Assembly: GCA_022376925.1 (NCBI GenBank)
Contig: JAIOJX010000025.1
Span: 183,519,801 to 183,583,800 of the forward strand
Direction of reading: 5' to 3'
DNA: 64,000 bases
From: Tragulus kanchil
Lineage: Eukaryota; Chordata; Mammalia; Artiodactyla; Tragulidae
In this document: positions 9,901 through 21,984 of the stretch, piece by piece
Layout: each line of letters starts with the position of its first letter
Position numbering within the stretch: the stretch's first letter is position 1
Program-made: the position numbers and the translations under genes
The notes under the pieces: model-generated
Told to the model about the DNA's origin: nothing
Database searches by the model: none
The model's input: the letters and a program-made list of their open reading frames with translations, nothing else

Positions 9901-10752
9901 TGGAGAGCGTGTAGGTCTGTGAAACAATGCCACTCCCACCCCAAGCGTTACTGACTAGGCTCACCTCATAATTAGACTCTGGAAGAACTCCTATCCTTCC
10001 ATTGTCCTCAGTGCAACTAACCCATTCTGGCATAGCAAATGATGTGCTTTTTTCAAAGAAAAAAAAAAGACAATCAAATTCCAAATAAGACAATCAAATC
10101 TAAGTCAGATTATTCAAAGGCAGGATTAAGTAAGGTACATATATTCTTAGAAAAACCTTTAAAAATGATGTCATGCTCTGATTGCTCTATATAATATGGA
10201 GAACTTGTCTCATAAAAAGGGAGTGGCTTTATTACTAGGTTGCCAGGCGAGCTTCCTTTCTCCTTCTGCAGATCTTCAAAATGATTATTAGTGTCAATTG
10301 TTGCCAATTTCAAGTCCTCCTGACTTATTGAAAACCCAAAGATAATGCTGCATCAGGGAAGTTCTCATCAAAGAATACATTAAAGGCAGCACCAGCTGAG
10401 AAAGGACCAACTTCATAAAATAAACAAGCACGCTATAATGGCTGTGTGAAACGATCTCTCTCAGAATGAATCACAAAATCAAAATACACAAAGGCACCAA
10501 GTTCTGTTAGCGCCTGAATTTAAATAAACATCACACATTGTCACCCTCTTACTAAAAGAATTCCCAAATCATCTCGGGGAACTAACTTCAAGTTTTGGAA
10601 TATAGTCAAAGCTTGCACTAATTCTGAAATAACACACACATTGTCACCCTCTTACTGAGAACCATCTTAGGTGGTCTATGTTTGGAATATGAGAGTAACG
10701 GGGAGATAGCATGTGTGTCTGGGAGGCAATGCACTCTAAAGCATGGCTGACG

Positions 10753-10937
10753 CGACGTGAAAGTGAAAGGGAAGTGAAAGTGTTTGTGACGCAGTTGTGT
10801 TTGACTCTTTGTGACCCCATGGACTGGAGCCCCCAGGCTCCTCTGTGCAAGGAATCCTCCAGGGGATCTTCCCAACCCAGGGATTGAACCCGGGTCTCCC
10901 ACACTGCAGGTGAATTCTTTACCACCTGAGCCATCTG
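10753..10937 (-). mobile_element. Bov-tA SINE, D4 second copy
   Basis: Same insertion and same internal deletion as 9700-9882, duplicated with D4. Confidence 0.85.
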
Positions 10938-11580
10938 GAATATGAGAGTAACGTGGAGAGAGCGTGTAGGTCTGTGAAACAATGCCACTCCCACCCCAAG
11001 CGTTACTGACTAGGCTCACCTCATAATTAGACTCTGGAAGAACTCCTATCCTTCCATTGTCCTCAGTGCAACTAACCCATTCTGGCATAGCAAATGATGT
11101 GCTTTTTTCAAAGAAAAAAAAAAGACAATCAAATTCCAAATAAGACAATCAAATCTAAGTCAGATTATTCAAAGGCAGGATTAAGTAAGGTACATATATT
11201 CTTAGAAAAACCTTTAAAAATGATGTCATGCTCTGATTGCTCTATATAATATGGAGAACTTGTCTCATAAAAAGGGAGTGGCTTTATTACTAGGTTGCCA
11301 GGCGAGCTTCCTTTCTCCTTCTGCAGATCTTCAAAATGATTATTAGTGTCAATTGTTGCCAATTTCAAGTCCTCCTGACTTATTGAAAACCCAAAGATAA
11401 TGCTGCATCAGGGAAGTTCTCATCAAAGAATACATTAAAGGCAGCACCAGCTGAGAAAGGACCAACTTCATAAAATAAACAAGCACGCTATAATGGCTGT
11501 GTGAAACGATCTCTCTCAGAATGAATCACAAAATCAAAATACACAAAGGCACCAAGTTCTGTTAGCGCCTGAATTTAAAT

Positions 11581-12015
11581 ATTCCAGTACACTCACCCTG
11601 ATTAAACTGTAAATAATGAAACACACCCCAATGAATGACTCTGTCATGGAATCTCTATATTCTTAATGAAATACACATGAACGTCGTTCAATTTGGTTGT
11701 AAAAGAATGCTAATTTAACCTGACTTCAACAAATGCTTTATTTTATCCCATCCACATAAATAAATTGCCCTCACAACCTGTAAACATAACCCAGAAGCGA
11801 AAATGAAACTATACATTGGTTTGTGCAGGGGGTGCGTCATGTCAGCTCATGCCACTGAACAAGAGTTCCACAAACCGGTATTGTACAAAGGAAATGCTGT
11901 GTGCATCCCAGCTTAACATTGAGCTTTCAAAATATTTTATGCTAAAAATAATGTCAATGCTATATTTAGATATAGAATCTGAAAATATGATGGTGAGCAT
12001 TAGTAAAATCAGGTT
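11581..12015. other. Single-copy AT-rich sequence
   Basis: No gene or repeat was recognised. Short frames here (for example 11816-12031) have no recognisable domain and a composition expected of chance. Confidence 0.45.
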
Positions 12016-12195
12016 CATAGGGCTTTCTTAGCGGTGCAAAGGTTAAGAACCCACCTTGCAATGCAGGGCACATAGGTTCAATCCGTGGTCCAGGAATATC
12101 CCGCATGCTATGGGGCAACTAAGCCAGTGTGCCGCATCTGTGGAATTCACATGCCTCAACTCGAAAAGAACCTCATGCAATCACGAAGACCCAGT
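12016..12195 (+). mobile_element. CHR SINE, near full length
   Basis: Head AGGGCTTTCTTAGCGGTGCA, B-box-like region ATAGGTTCAATCCGTGG, then the body GGGGCAACTAAGCCAGTGTG and AAGACCCAGTGCATCC before a CATT-rich tail. This matches the tRNA-Glu-derived CHR family of cetartiodactyls. Confidence 0.75.
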
Positions 12196-12234
12196 GCATC
12201 CATTCATTCATTCATTTTTTTGAAATTTTTTTTT

Positions 12235-12500
12235 CTTAATTTTGGTCTCTTTTTATTCCTCCTTCATTTATTTATTTCTTCCATCTTTATTCTTTGCCCT
12301 GTGTGGGCCTCCCATTGCAGTAGCCTCTCTCATTGCCAAGTCCCAGCTCTGGGCGTACGCACCCCAGAACGCTGGTGCAAATTGGATACACTGGTCCAGC
12401 TACTTGGCAACATGTGGGATCTTCCCATGCCAGGGATCAAACCAGTGCCCCCTGCACTGCAAGGCAGACTCTTTACCCACTGAACCACCAGGGAAGCCCC
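12235..12500 (-). mobile_element. CHR SINE, minus strand, tail to tail with the previous one
   Basis: The reverse strand starts with the head (complement of CTGAACCACCAGGGAAGCCC at the right end) and the B-box region (complement of GGGATCAAACCAGTGCC). It ends in a long T-rich stretch on the left. Two CHR elements therefore point at each other through their A-rich tails, consistent with the second inserting into or near the tail of the first. Confidence 0.75.
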
Positions 12501-12927
12501 ATTCATTCATTTTTAAAAAGAACAAGTTTATAAACAGAGATGGAGGCATCAATAAGAAAAGATCTAACTATGATCTGCTAATAGTCAAGTCCTAGGAATA
12601 ACAGCTCGCTAGACTTTCAGCTCCTCCAAGCTAAGAGCTTTTGCTCATTCATCTTCTTATCACTAAGGCACAGAAAGATGACAGAGGGGAAATCCTTGAG
12701 AAAGGTTAAATAAATACATAGGTGTTTCAACTAAAATTACGCCCAGTAAGATCCACTCAATAAGGAGATTTATGCATGGTCGCTGAGGACTACTGTTTCT
12801 ATGAAATTTGATGACACAACTGGACTGACCAGGAAGGTTGGCAGACGGTTTAGTGAAACACTTTGCCAACCTAAGCATTAAAGAAAAAACAGCAATCAGT
12901 CCTAGTATTATAGATTGGGCAGATATG
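12501..12927. other. Single-copy sequence
   Basis: No gene or repeat was recognised. Confidence 0.4.
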
Positions 12928-13475
12928 CTTTTTTTAATTAATTTTTATTGGAGTATAGTTACTCTACAATGTTGTATTAGTTTCTGCCATACAGCAAAGT
13001 GAATCAGCTCTACATATACATATATCCCCTCTTTTTAAGATTTCTTTCCCATTTAGGTCACCGCTGAGCACTGAGATGGGTTTCTTGAGCTATACCATAG
13101 GTTTCTCATTAGTTATGTACTTCACACATAGTACAGGTTGTATATATTTGGAAATCCCAATCCGCCAATTCACCCCACTTGCTCTTACCCTCCATCCCAC
13201 TGGTATCTATACACTTGTCCTCTATATCTGTGTCTCTGTTTGTCTTTTGAAAATAACCTCATCTATACCTTTTTTCTAGATTCCACATATATGCATTAAC
13301 ACATAATTTGTTTTACTTCTTCTAATTTGCTTTCCTCTGTATGATTGACTCTAGGTCCATCCAGATCTCTGCAAATGGCACAATTTTGTTTCTTTATATT
13401 GTTGAATAATAGTCCATTGGGCATATGTACCACATCTTCTTTATGGATAGATGTGACTTTCATTTAATGTTTAAA
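12928..13475 (-). mobile_element. L1 LINE 3' UTR, antisense
   Basis: The antisense of a ruminant L1 3' end is clear: TTTTTATTGGAGTATAGTTA, GCCATACAGCAAAGTGAATC, then GACTCTAGGTCCATCCAGAT and TGTACCACATCTTCTTTATG. Only the 3' UTR and possibly the very end of ORF2 is present, so the copy is dead. Confidence 0.85.
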
Positions 13476-13658
13476 AGTCTCAGTTCTGTTTACGGACAAA
13501 TACACAAATTGCTCTCTGATTTCTGTTACTCTCCCATACAATATGGATCGGTATACCTAGATATTGTGAAACTTTCTAAAACATGAGAAAAACTGTGCAT
13601 GCAGTAATGTGCTTGTGGGTTAAATGATCAGTTTCCTTGGATCATATTGAAGATATTT

Positions 13659-13866
13659 ACAGGCTTCCCCAGTAGCTCAACAGAAAAAAAAATTCCATCT
13701 GCCAATGCAGGAGACACAACTTTAATCATTGCATTGGGAATATCCCTGGAAAAAGCAATGGCAACCCAGTCCAGTATTCTTGCCTGAAGAATAGCGTGGA
13801 AAGAGGAGCCTGGTGGGCTACAGTCCATGGAGTCGCCAAGAGTCAGACACCACTGAGCAACTGAGT
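13659..13866 (+). mobile_element. Bov-tA SINE
   Basis: Head CCCCAGTAGCTCAACAGAAA (diverged by an A run), body CCAGTCCAGTATTCTTGCCT and CTACAGTCCATGGAGTCGCC, end CACTGAGCAACTGAG. It is followed by ATTCATTCAATCCACAAATATTTATT, a likely L2 3' end on the minus strand. Confidence 0.82.
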
Positions 13867-13930
13867 CATTCATTCAATCCACAAATATTTATTAAAATCT
13901 TGATCTTTGTAGAGTATTAAGGTAGGATGT
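13867..13930 (-). mobile_element. L2 3' end fragment, antisense
   Basis: ATTCATTCAATCCACAAATA followed by TTTATTAAAATCTTG resembles the reverse complement of the L2 3' terminus, into or beside which the Bov-tA inserted. Confidence 0.45.
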
Positions 13931-14049
13931 TTTCTGTCATGGTTTTAAAGAAGGAAAGATTTTAGTAGGTTAGAAAGAAGCCTTTGCCAGACTGAGTCTT
14001 TTTCTCCTGGAAGCAGATTTGATCACCTTCTTCTCTATATCCTCAAGTA

Positions 14050-16258
14050 CTTTGCTTGCCTTTCTCTTCCACTGTGGAGACGTTATTGCAGTAGAGTTAA
14101 TGATGTTCATCTCCCTTGTCAAATTGTAAGCTCCTTTCAAGCAAGTGATATTACCCATTCATGCGTGCTCAGCACCTGCCCAAGTGCAGGGTAGTCAACT
14201 GTAGAGGGTCTGCAATGTGGACTTTGGATTCAAATTCAGGCAGGCTTTAGCCTACATCACCTGCCCCCACCCTCTGCTGAGGTGTTTTATTCTTTAGGTG
14301 GGACTCCTGAGAACAGTTGCTGAATATAAGCACAGACAGGATGCCTTGAATAACCGGGACCAGTAACACTCTTTTCCCATGTAATGTATTGTGTTCACAC
14401 TCTGTTAGAGATGCTCTGGAATTGTCTAGATTTCATATTTGAGCATGAACTGGAGTCCTTCAGGTAAGGCTGCCAGCTTTAAGAAGGAAAGATGTGACGT
14501 ATCCAGTTAACTTAGAATTTTAGATAAACAACCAGTAATTTTACAGTGTTAAGTATGTCCCATGCATTGTACTTGTATACTTACATTTTATCTAGCAAAC
14601 CTATATTCAGGATAAGGAGTAAACTGGATATTGAGAGAGTCAAGTAAGATGTTTCTTAATAATTTTTTACTGAGTAGAACACATTCTCTCCAGCCTCCCG
14701 CTAAACAAATGCCAGTATTATCACCTATCACTGTGATAATGAAACGCTGTCACATTCATCCTGGTAACCACTATGAGGCAGTGTCATTTTGGTTTGAGAA
14801 CCATAAGGAAGCTCATGAATATAGGGATATAGTCCATGAAACAAAGAGTCAGGGAATTTAACCGACCAATACTCTATAGATATCAGAGTCACACAGTCTC
14901 AAAAGTGAGACAGCCTGTCCATTTCCTGGCTAGAACCTCATTTAGACCTCCCAACCAAGCTCTTGAAAACAGTTATAGATCTGACTTTCTTAAGCCTGTA
15001 TAATATTGACCAAGAAATTTACTCCCATGAGAAAAGATCCAACAGTCCTCCCAGATTTCCTAACAGCTTGAGTTTGAAAGGAAAATAAAGTCACCAGATC
15101 CTAAAGATCAGTTATAAATATGACAACGATTATGCTTTCAACTTATATAGTCCTTTGCTTGCCTTTCTTCCACTGTGGAGACGTTATTGCAGTAGAGTTA
15201 ATGATGTTCATCTCCCTTGTCAAATTGTAAGCTCCTTTCAAGCAAGTGATATTACCCATTCATGCGTGCTCAGCACCTGCCCAAGTGCAGGGTAGTCAAC
15301 TGTAGAGGGTCTGCAATGTGGACTTTGGATTCAAATTCAGGCAGGCTTTAGCCTACATCACCTGCCCCCACCCTCTGCTGAGGTGTTTTATTCTTTAGGT
15401 GGGACTCCTGAGAACAGTTGCTGAATATAAGCACAGACAGGATGCCTTGAATAACCGGGACCAGTAACACTCTTTTCCCATGTAATGTATTGTGTTCACA
15501 CTCTGTTAGAGATGCTCTGGAATTGTCTAGATTTCATATTTGAGCATGAACTGGAGTCCTTCAGGTAAGGCTGCCAGCTTTAAGAAGGAAAGATGTGACG
15601 TATCCAGTTAACTTAGAATTTTAGATAAACAACCAGTAATTTTACAGTGTTAAGTATGTCCCATGCATTGTACTTGTATACTTACATTTTATCTAGCAAA
15701 CCTATATTCAGGATAAGGAGTAAACTGGATATTGAGAGAGTCAAGTAAGATGTTTCTTAATAATTTTTTACTGAGTAGAACACATTCTCTCCAGCCTCCC
15801 GCTAAACAAATGCCAGTATTATCACCTATCACTGTGATAATGAAACGCTGTCACATTCATCCTGGTAACCACTATGAGGCAGTGTCATTTTGGTTTGAGA
15901 ACCATAAGGAAGCTCATGAATATAGGGATATAGTCCATGAAACAAAGAGTCAGGGAATTTAACCGACCAATACTCTATAGATATCAGAGTCACACAGTCT
16001 CAAAAGTGAGACAGCCTGTCCATTTCCTGGCTAGAACCTCATTTAGACCTCCCAACCAAGCTCTTGAAAACAGTTATAGATCTGACTTTCTTAAGCCTGT
16101 ATAATATTGACCAAGAAATTTACTCCCATGAGAAAAGATCCAACAGTCCTCCCAGATTTCCTAACAGCTTGAGTTTGAAAGGGAAAATAAAGTCACCAGA
16201 TCCTAAAGATCAGTTATAAATATGACAACGATTATGCTTTCAACTTATATAGTCCTTT
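14050..16258. repeat. Tandem duplication D5, period about 1,101-1,103 bp
   Basis: Copy 1 is 14050-15152 and copy 2 is 15153-16258, abutted with CTTT microhomology. Copy 2 lacks 2 bp (CT) within 20 bp of its start, and a single G difference lies near the copy 1 end. The unit is repeat-poor. A 76-residue frame (14631 and 15732) is identical in both copies but has no recognisable domain. Confidence 0.95.
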
Positions 16259-18142
16259 AAATTCACGCAAACCACTCTTCCATCCATTATCTCATGTGGT
16301 CATTAGAGCAGTGTTTATTAGCTGGTGAATGAATGGGAGGTCTGCTGAATCTATTGTTATGGCCAATTTACATCTTTTCATATCATCAATTTGAAACCAC
16401 AAAATGGAGAAGATTCAGAGTCATTCGTCCTTTCAGAAGTCTGTTAGTTCATCCATAAGTTGTAGGCTTTCTCTCAAGTCTTTTCTTTTTATAAGTAATC
16501 CTAGATTTTGTATTAACATTACAAGAATATTTTCTTTTTGAGCTATATAGTCGATTGTGTGATTTTAAGGTAGGAGTTTCTCATAAAATGGAATTAAATG
16601 TAAACGAAAGATGAATTGCTTTCAAGACTATCTAGCCCACTGTGACAATGTCTAGTAACACAGCAAGAATTTAGTGCTTTCTGAATGCACAGATCTATGA
16701 ATGAGTAAAGGACAAAATGAACTTCAGATGACTGTCTGCTTTAATCCTAACTTAATTTACTCCAAATCTTGCCAGCTCAATGAAGACTTCTGTTTCAAGG
16801 ATCCTGTTTAAGGATCACTCACTAAAATCACAATTTCAGAGAGGAGAGCTTTCCAGAAACCCTTTAGTGTAGCTCCATGCAAAGGAAAGCATTTTCCAGA
16901 GTCATTGGAAGAAAAGGCACCAATGTTGTTATGTAATAAATAGACCACAATCATCCAGTAATTAACCATCAAGGACCACTAGAAGCAGGTGCACTGTATC
17001 CTCTGGGACTAATTTTTGGCAATTTGACATAAGGAAGCTCATGAATATAGGGATATAGTCCATGAAACAAAGAGTCAGGGAATTTAACCGACCAATACTC
17101 TATAGATATCAGAGTCACACAGTCTCAAAAGTGAGACAGCCTGTCCATTTCCTGGCTAGAACCTCATTTAGACCTCCCAACCAAGCTCTTGAAAACAGTT
17201 ATAGATCTGACTTTCTTAAGCCTGTATAATATTGACCAAGAAATTTACTCCCATGAGAAAAGATCCAACAGTCCTCCCAGATTTCCTAACAGCTTGAGTT
17301 TGAAAGGGAAAATAAAGTCACCAGATCCTAAAGATCAGTTATAAATATGACAACGATTATGCTTTCAACTTATATAGTCCTTTAAATTCACGCAAACCAC
17401 TCTTCCATCCATTATCTCATGTGGTCATTAGAGCAGTGTTTATTAGCTGGTGAATGAATGGGAGGTCTGCTGAATCTATTGTTATGGCCAATTTACATCT
17501 TTTCATATCATCAATTTGAAACCACAAAATGGAGAAGATTCAGAGTCATTCGTCCTTTCAGAAGTCTGTTAGTTCATCCATAAGTTGTAGGCTTTCTCTC
17601 AAGTCTTTTCTTTTATAAGTAATCCTAGATTTTGTATTAACATTACAAGAATATTTTCTTTTTGAGCTATATAGTCGATTGTGTGATTTTAAGGTAGGAG
17701 TTTCTCATAAAATGGAATTAAATGTAAACGAAAGATGAATTGCTTTCAAGACTATCTAGCCCACTGTGACAATGTCTAGTAACACAGCAAGAATTTAGTG
17801 CTTTCTGAATGCACAGATCTATGAATGAGTAAAGGACAAAATGAACTTCAGATGACTGTCTGCTTTAATCCTAACTTAATTTACTCCAAATCTTGCCAGC
17901 TCAATGAAGACTTCTGTTTCAAGGATCCTGTTTAAGGATCACTCACTAAAATCACAATTTCAGAGAGGAGAGCTTTCCAGAAACCCTTTAGTGTAGCTCC
18001 ATGCAAAGGAAAGCATTTTCCAGAGTCATTGGAAGAAAAGGCACCAATGTTGTTATGTAATAAATAGACCACAATCATCCAGTAATTAACCATCAAGGAC
18101 CACTAGAAGCAGGTGCACTGTATCCTCTGGGACTAATTTTTG
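15903..18142. repeat. Tandem duplication D6, period about 1,125 bp
   Basis: Copy 1 is 15903-17018 and copy 2 is 17028-18142, with a 9-bp filler (17019-17027). One T is lost in a run near 17610. The first 355 bp are shared with D5, giving three copies that start at 14802, 15903 and 17028. No gene or transposon was recognised in the unit. Confidence 0.95.
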
Positions 18143-18519
18143 CATGCCATCACAACTCCCTTCCTTTCCTCCGATTCTTAGTAAACAAGACATAGAGCCC
18201 AAAGGTGCCTAGAACAGAGGCTGGCACGCCTAGCTCTCTGAGTAACATAAGTGGTGGAAACTTCACCTTCTGTTGGAAAGGGGTCATCATTGTATAGTCT
18301 GGCACTTGTTTACTTAAGTCACCATCTTCCATTAGTTCAGCTTTTCTCCCAGTTGGTCATTAAATTCTTAAGATATTCCTGTAGAAGGAAGACAAACCTG
18401 ATCAAGGCTTGCCCAAAACCAGAGATTTTCCTGCTATGTGTTAAATGATGAAATGAATAAAGGAAATGGTCCTTTATATGAATGCCAAGTGACTGGTCAT
18501 AGGTTTAACTCATTCTCTT
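18143..18519. other. Single-copy sequence
   Basis: No gene or repeat was recognised. Open frames on both strands are about 60 residues and featureless. Confidence 0.4.
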
Positions 18520-18597
18520 GGTCATCCATCCATTCATTTATCCAAGCAATACACACTTCTTGAGCGTTTTTCATGGACAGCATTGAGCTAAGGTGGT
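18520..18597 (-). mobile_element. L2 3' end fragment, antisense
   Basis: CATCCATCCATTCATTTATC followed by a decayed CTTGAGCGTTTTTCATGGAC region resembles the L2 3' end reversed. Confidence 0.45.
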
Positions 18598-18722
18598 TGT
18601 GGTGGTTTAGTAGCCAAGTTGTGTCCAATTCTTGTGAACCTATGAGTCATAGCCCACCAGGCTCTTCTGTCCATGGGTTCTCCAGGCAAGAATACTGGAG
18701 TGGATTGCCATTCCCTTCTTGA
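18598..18722 (-). mobile_element. Bov-A SINE, minus strand
   Basis: AAGTTGTGTCCAATTCTTGT, CATAGCCCACCAGGCTCTTC and GGCAAGAATACTGGAGTGGA mark one Bov-A monomer. The tRNA head is absent. Confidence 0.82.
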
Positions 18723-18895
18723 ATCTAAAGAATGTATTACTTAATCTTATTTAATCTTCACAAGTATTTATGATGTTAGCATTCTGATCCCCTATGTATA
18801 AAGGGAGGGAGGTTCACCACCTCATATGCCTGGTTTTGCACAGCTCTGGTAGAGCAGAGGCTCACAAGGACCCAGACTGGATTTTGAACTCTACT
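18723..18895 (-). mobile_element. MIR-like fragment, antisense
   Basis: The order TTTAATCTTCACAAGTATTT, then ATAAAGGGAGGGAGG, then TTTTGCACAGCTCTGGTAGA recalls an eroded MIR on the minus strand. It may continue the element interrupted by Bov-A. Confidence 0.35.
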
Positions 18896-19062
18896 TCCAT
18901 AAATGAAAACAAAATAGAGAGAGAGAGAATGAAGAATTTTCAGAGGAACATGGTTACTTTACAGAGGAAGAACATGTGGACTAATTGGTACATGCCTCTT
19001 CAGGAATCTATGGGTCTTTGTTTACTATGCCAACTACACAGTCCTGTGACAAACTTTATACT

Positions 19063-19775
19063 CTTGGGCCACAAAATTACTGCGGACACTGACTGCAGTC
19101 ATGAAATTAAAAGACAGCTGCTCCTTGGAAGGAAAGCTATGACAAACCTAAGCAGCTTATTAAGAAGAATAAACATGACTTTGTTGACTTTATTTTCTTA
19201 GGTTCCAAGATTACTGTGGACAGTGACTGCAGCCATGAAATTAAAAGACACTTGCTCCTTGCAAGAAGAGCTATGACAAACCTAGACAGCATATTAACAA
19301 GCCTGTCACTTTGCTGACCAAGGTTTGTAGAGTCAAAGCTATGGCTTTTCCAGTAGTCATGTACAGATATGAGTCGGACCATAAAGAAGGCTGAGAGCTG
19401 AAGAATTGATGCTTTCAAACTATGGTGTTAGAGAAGCTCTTGAGAGTCCCTTGGACAGCAAGGAGATCAAACCAGGTCAGTCCTAAAGGAAACCAATCCC
19501 GAATAATCACTGGGAGGACCGATGCCAAAGTTGAAGCTCCAATACTTTGGCCACCTGACACAAAGAGCTGACTCAGAAGACACTGATGTTGGGAAAAGTA
19601 GAAGGCAGGAGGAGGAGAAGGCGGAAGAGGATGAGATAGTTAGATAGCATCACCAAGTCATTGGAAACAAGTTTGAGCAAACTCCAGGAGAGAGTGAGGA
19701 GAGGGAAGCCTGACCGGCTGCTGTCCATGGGGTTGCAAAGAGTTCAGAATGACTTAGCAACTGAAGAACCACAAT
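19063..19775 (+). mobile_element. BovB LINE 3' end with an internal 134-bp duplication
   Basis: BovB text runs from TTGGGCCACAAAATTACTGC to GACTTAGCAACTGAAGAACC. The block around GAAATTAAAAGACA(G/C) occurs twice, 134 bp apart (ATTACTG at 19076 and 19210), with roughly 15% divergence between the two. This element-internal duplication is clearly older than the near-identical 1.1-kb duplications. The coding frame is broken. Confidence 0.85.
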
Positions 19776-19904
19776 TCCGTACATTTCCAGATCTTCGGAG
19801 GTGTTATTCCTATAAAATGCACAGGCGCCCCTTCTGATCTTGTTAACTGCTTCCTGTGCGCTGCAGTGCGCATTTTCCACGTGTAGCTTTTTAAGATACC
19901 CACG

Positions 19905-20300
19905 TTCATGAAGGAAATCAGAAAGAGAAACACAGTGTATCAGTGCATATATATGGAATCTAGAAAAATGGTATGATGAACCGATTTGCAGGGAAGGAAT
20001 GGAGACACAGTTGCAGAGAATGGCCTTGCAGACACAGTGGGAGAGGGAGAGAGGAGCACCAATGGAGAGAGGAGCACCAACGGAGACACAGACACTGGCA
20101 GGTGCTGTTAACTAGGCAGCTGGAGAGAAGCGGCTATGCAGCACAGGGAACCCGGTTCAGTGCTCTGTGATGACCTGCAGGGGGCTGGGGGAGGGAGGCT
20201 AAGGAGGAAGGGAATGTATGTATAATTACGGCTATTCACATTGCTGTACGGCAGAAACCAGCACGGCATTGCAAAAATACTAAAAAAAAATCCTTTAGTT
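19905..20300 (+). mobile_element. L1 LINE 3' end
   Basis: Contains TATATATGGAATCTAGAAAA, the decayed CAGAGAATGGCCTTGCAGAC region, GCTCTGTGATGACCTGCAGG and a final A-rich ACTAAAAAAAAATCC. This is the ruminant L1 3' UTR in sense orientation. A GGAGAGAGGAGCACCAA motif is repeated locally near 20050-20085. Confidence 0.75.
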
Positions 20301-21018
20301 GAAGAACAGGAAAAAGAAAGAAAATACATAGGTACACTCTAAAAAAATACCCACATTCATGCTACAATAGTCATTAAGAGTGGTGTCAAAATGTTAATTC
20401 AAGGAATGATTTTCCTATCAGTATATTCTTAATCACGTAATACGATATTAAGAGAGAAAAAGAAAGGGAAAATGCTTTCCGAATTTCTGTAGAGCAAGCA
20501 CAACAAAAACACAGCTAGACAAGGTGAACTAATAAAAACCAGGAAAAAAAAAAGGCAACCACAGCTAGGCAAGCTACTCAGGCCTTGCAGAATTTCTCTA
20601 CCTCAAAGGCACACACCCAAATATACCTCACATGAAAACACATATTACAAGACAAAGCTGAAGAACTTCGTCAATATTGCAGGGCCATCAGAGTTTTCAG
20701 AATAAAAGGGAAAGAGGGGAAAAAATGTAAAAGAGAAGCAGGATGTGTGGAAACTGCTCCACAGAGGCGCCGATGTGCAGGTCTTCAAACATCTAGTGGG
20801 ACATGATGCCTACGGACGACAGCACGCGGGCGAGCGCCTGTCCCCACACAACCTTCTACTTTTTTGCAATGAACCCCCAGCAGCCGCAGAGGAAACGCAA
20901 TCAGCTTCAGGCTCCTGTGCTTCTGAAGGTGTGCGGTCCTGCCAGAAACCTTCACTCCAGAAAGAGTGTGGAACTCAAGATAAAATAACAGCAGTAAGAT
21001 CGAACATCTCTGGGACCT
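20301..21018. other. Single-copy sequence
   Basis: No repeat was recognised. A 98-residue frame at 20745-21041 overlaps D7 and a 92-residue frame runs on the other strand. Neither shows a recognisable domain, so I do not call a gene. Confidence 0.4.
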
Positions 21019-21129
21019 GTCACCTTCCCGATTACCAATAACAGTTAAGAGGATTAGTGACAACTGTCCCTGGAGTTGTCCTGGATCTCAATCTAGAGGC
21101 GGAGGTGCACTCATTGGAACTCAGCTGAA

Positions 21130-21275
21130 CAACAGCGATTTATGGAGCATTTCGTGTGTGCTGGAAACTCTGCTAAGAAATTTACATGCGTCAGCTCATG
21201 AACCCCTCACTTTGCAGAGGAGGCCACGGATGCTCAGAAAGTGACTTAGGCCAAAATCACACAGGTAGTAAAGGA
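21130..21275 (-). mobile_element. MIR, left part, split by Bov-tA
   Basis: Antisense MIR text: GAACCCCTCACTTTGCAGAG, GAGGCCACGGATGCTCAGAA, CCAAAATCACACAGGTAGTA. It resumes after the Bov-tA at about 21530-21592 with AAGCTGGGTCTGAACCCAGG. Confidence 0.65.
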
Positions 21276-21475
21276 CAAGGTGATGCAGTGGTAAAGAATC
21301 CACCTGCCAATGCAAGAGACGTGGGTTCGATCCCTAGGTCGGGGAGATCTTCCTGGAGAAGGAAATGGTAACCCACTCCAGCATTCTTGCCTGGAGAATC
21401 CCATGGACAGAGGAGCCTGGAGGCTACAGTCCATGGGGTTGCACAGAGGTGGACATGGCTGAGCATGCATGCACC
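21276..21475 (+). mobile_element. Bov-tA SINE inserted in MIR
   Basis: Head GATGCAGTGGTAAAGAATCC, a B box close to canonical (GGGTTCGATCC), body CACTCCAGCATTCTTGCCTG and GAGGCTACAGTCCATGGGG, end ATGGCTGAGCATGCATGCAC. Confidence 0.88.
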
Positions 21476-21984
21476 ATTTTCTCCAAATGAGCTGGAGCTG
21501 GGATGAAGTAGTTTGATAGCGATCAAGTTAAAGACAAAGCTGGGTCTGAACCCAGGTAGCAGACCCAGAACTGCCTAAACCACACTGCTTCCTTTAAAAA
21601 CAAGCCAATGAGAAGTACCCCCAAATAAAACGACAAATTAGCATTTGTATCAGCCCCTCCACCCAAATTTCAAAACAAGGCCAACCAGGACATAGTCTAG
21701 TGTTTGGAATCTTCAACCCCCAAAGTACAGAGCCCACATGCACGTGGTCGCCCCACACTTCCTCTCACACATCATGATTGTAGGTTTTCTGTGGTGAAAA
21801 ACCTGGGAGAAGGTGATCACTTCAATGCTGCATTTCAGCAGGAATTGCCCAGCAAAGCAGGATATAGGCTCCCTGCTGCCCAGCAAGCTCTAGGGACTTG
21901 AGAAGCACTTGATCATGGGAAGTTTTTTCAATTCACAGTAGCTAATGATGCCCAGGGCTGTGCATTGTTATCCGTGGTCATAGT

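Larger units (their letters stand above)
9523..11580. repeat. Tandem duplication D4, period about 1,053-1,055 bp
   Basis: Copy 1 is 9523-10525 and copy 2 is 10576-11580, with a 50-bp filler at 10526-10575. The filler contains a 22-bp exact match to 9582-9603 (also at 10635-10656). A GA dinucleotide difference near 9905 versus 10960 changes the period from 1,053 to 1,055. Confidence 0.95.

Noticed and set aside
14717..14742. ATTATCAC ... GTGATAAT palindrome as a possible operator or hairpin
   Set aside because: Eight-base arms with an eight-base loop are common by chance in AT-rich DNA, and nothing around it suggests a function.
21276..21475. tRNA gene suggested by a GGGTTCGATCC B box
   Set aside because: The sequence is the tRNA-derived head of a Bov-tA SINE and does not continue into a cloverleaf with an anticodon arm. 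The same applies to the CHR elements.
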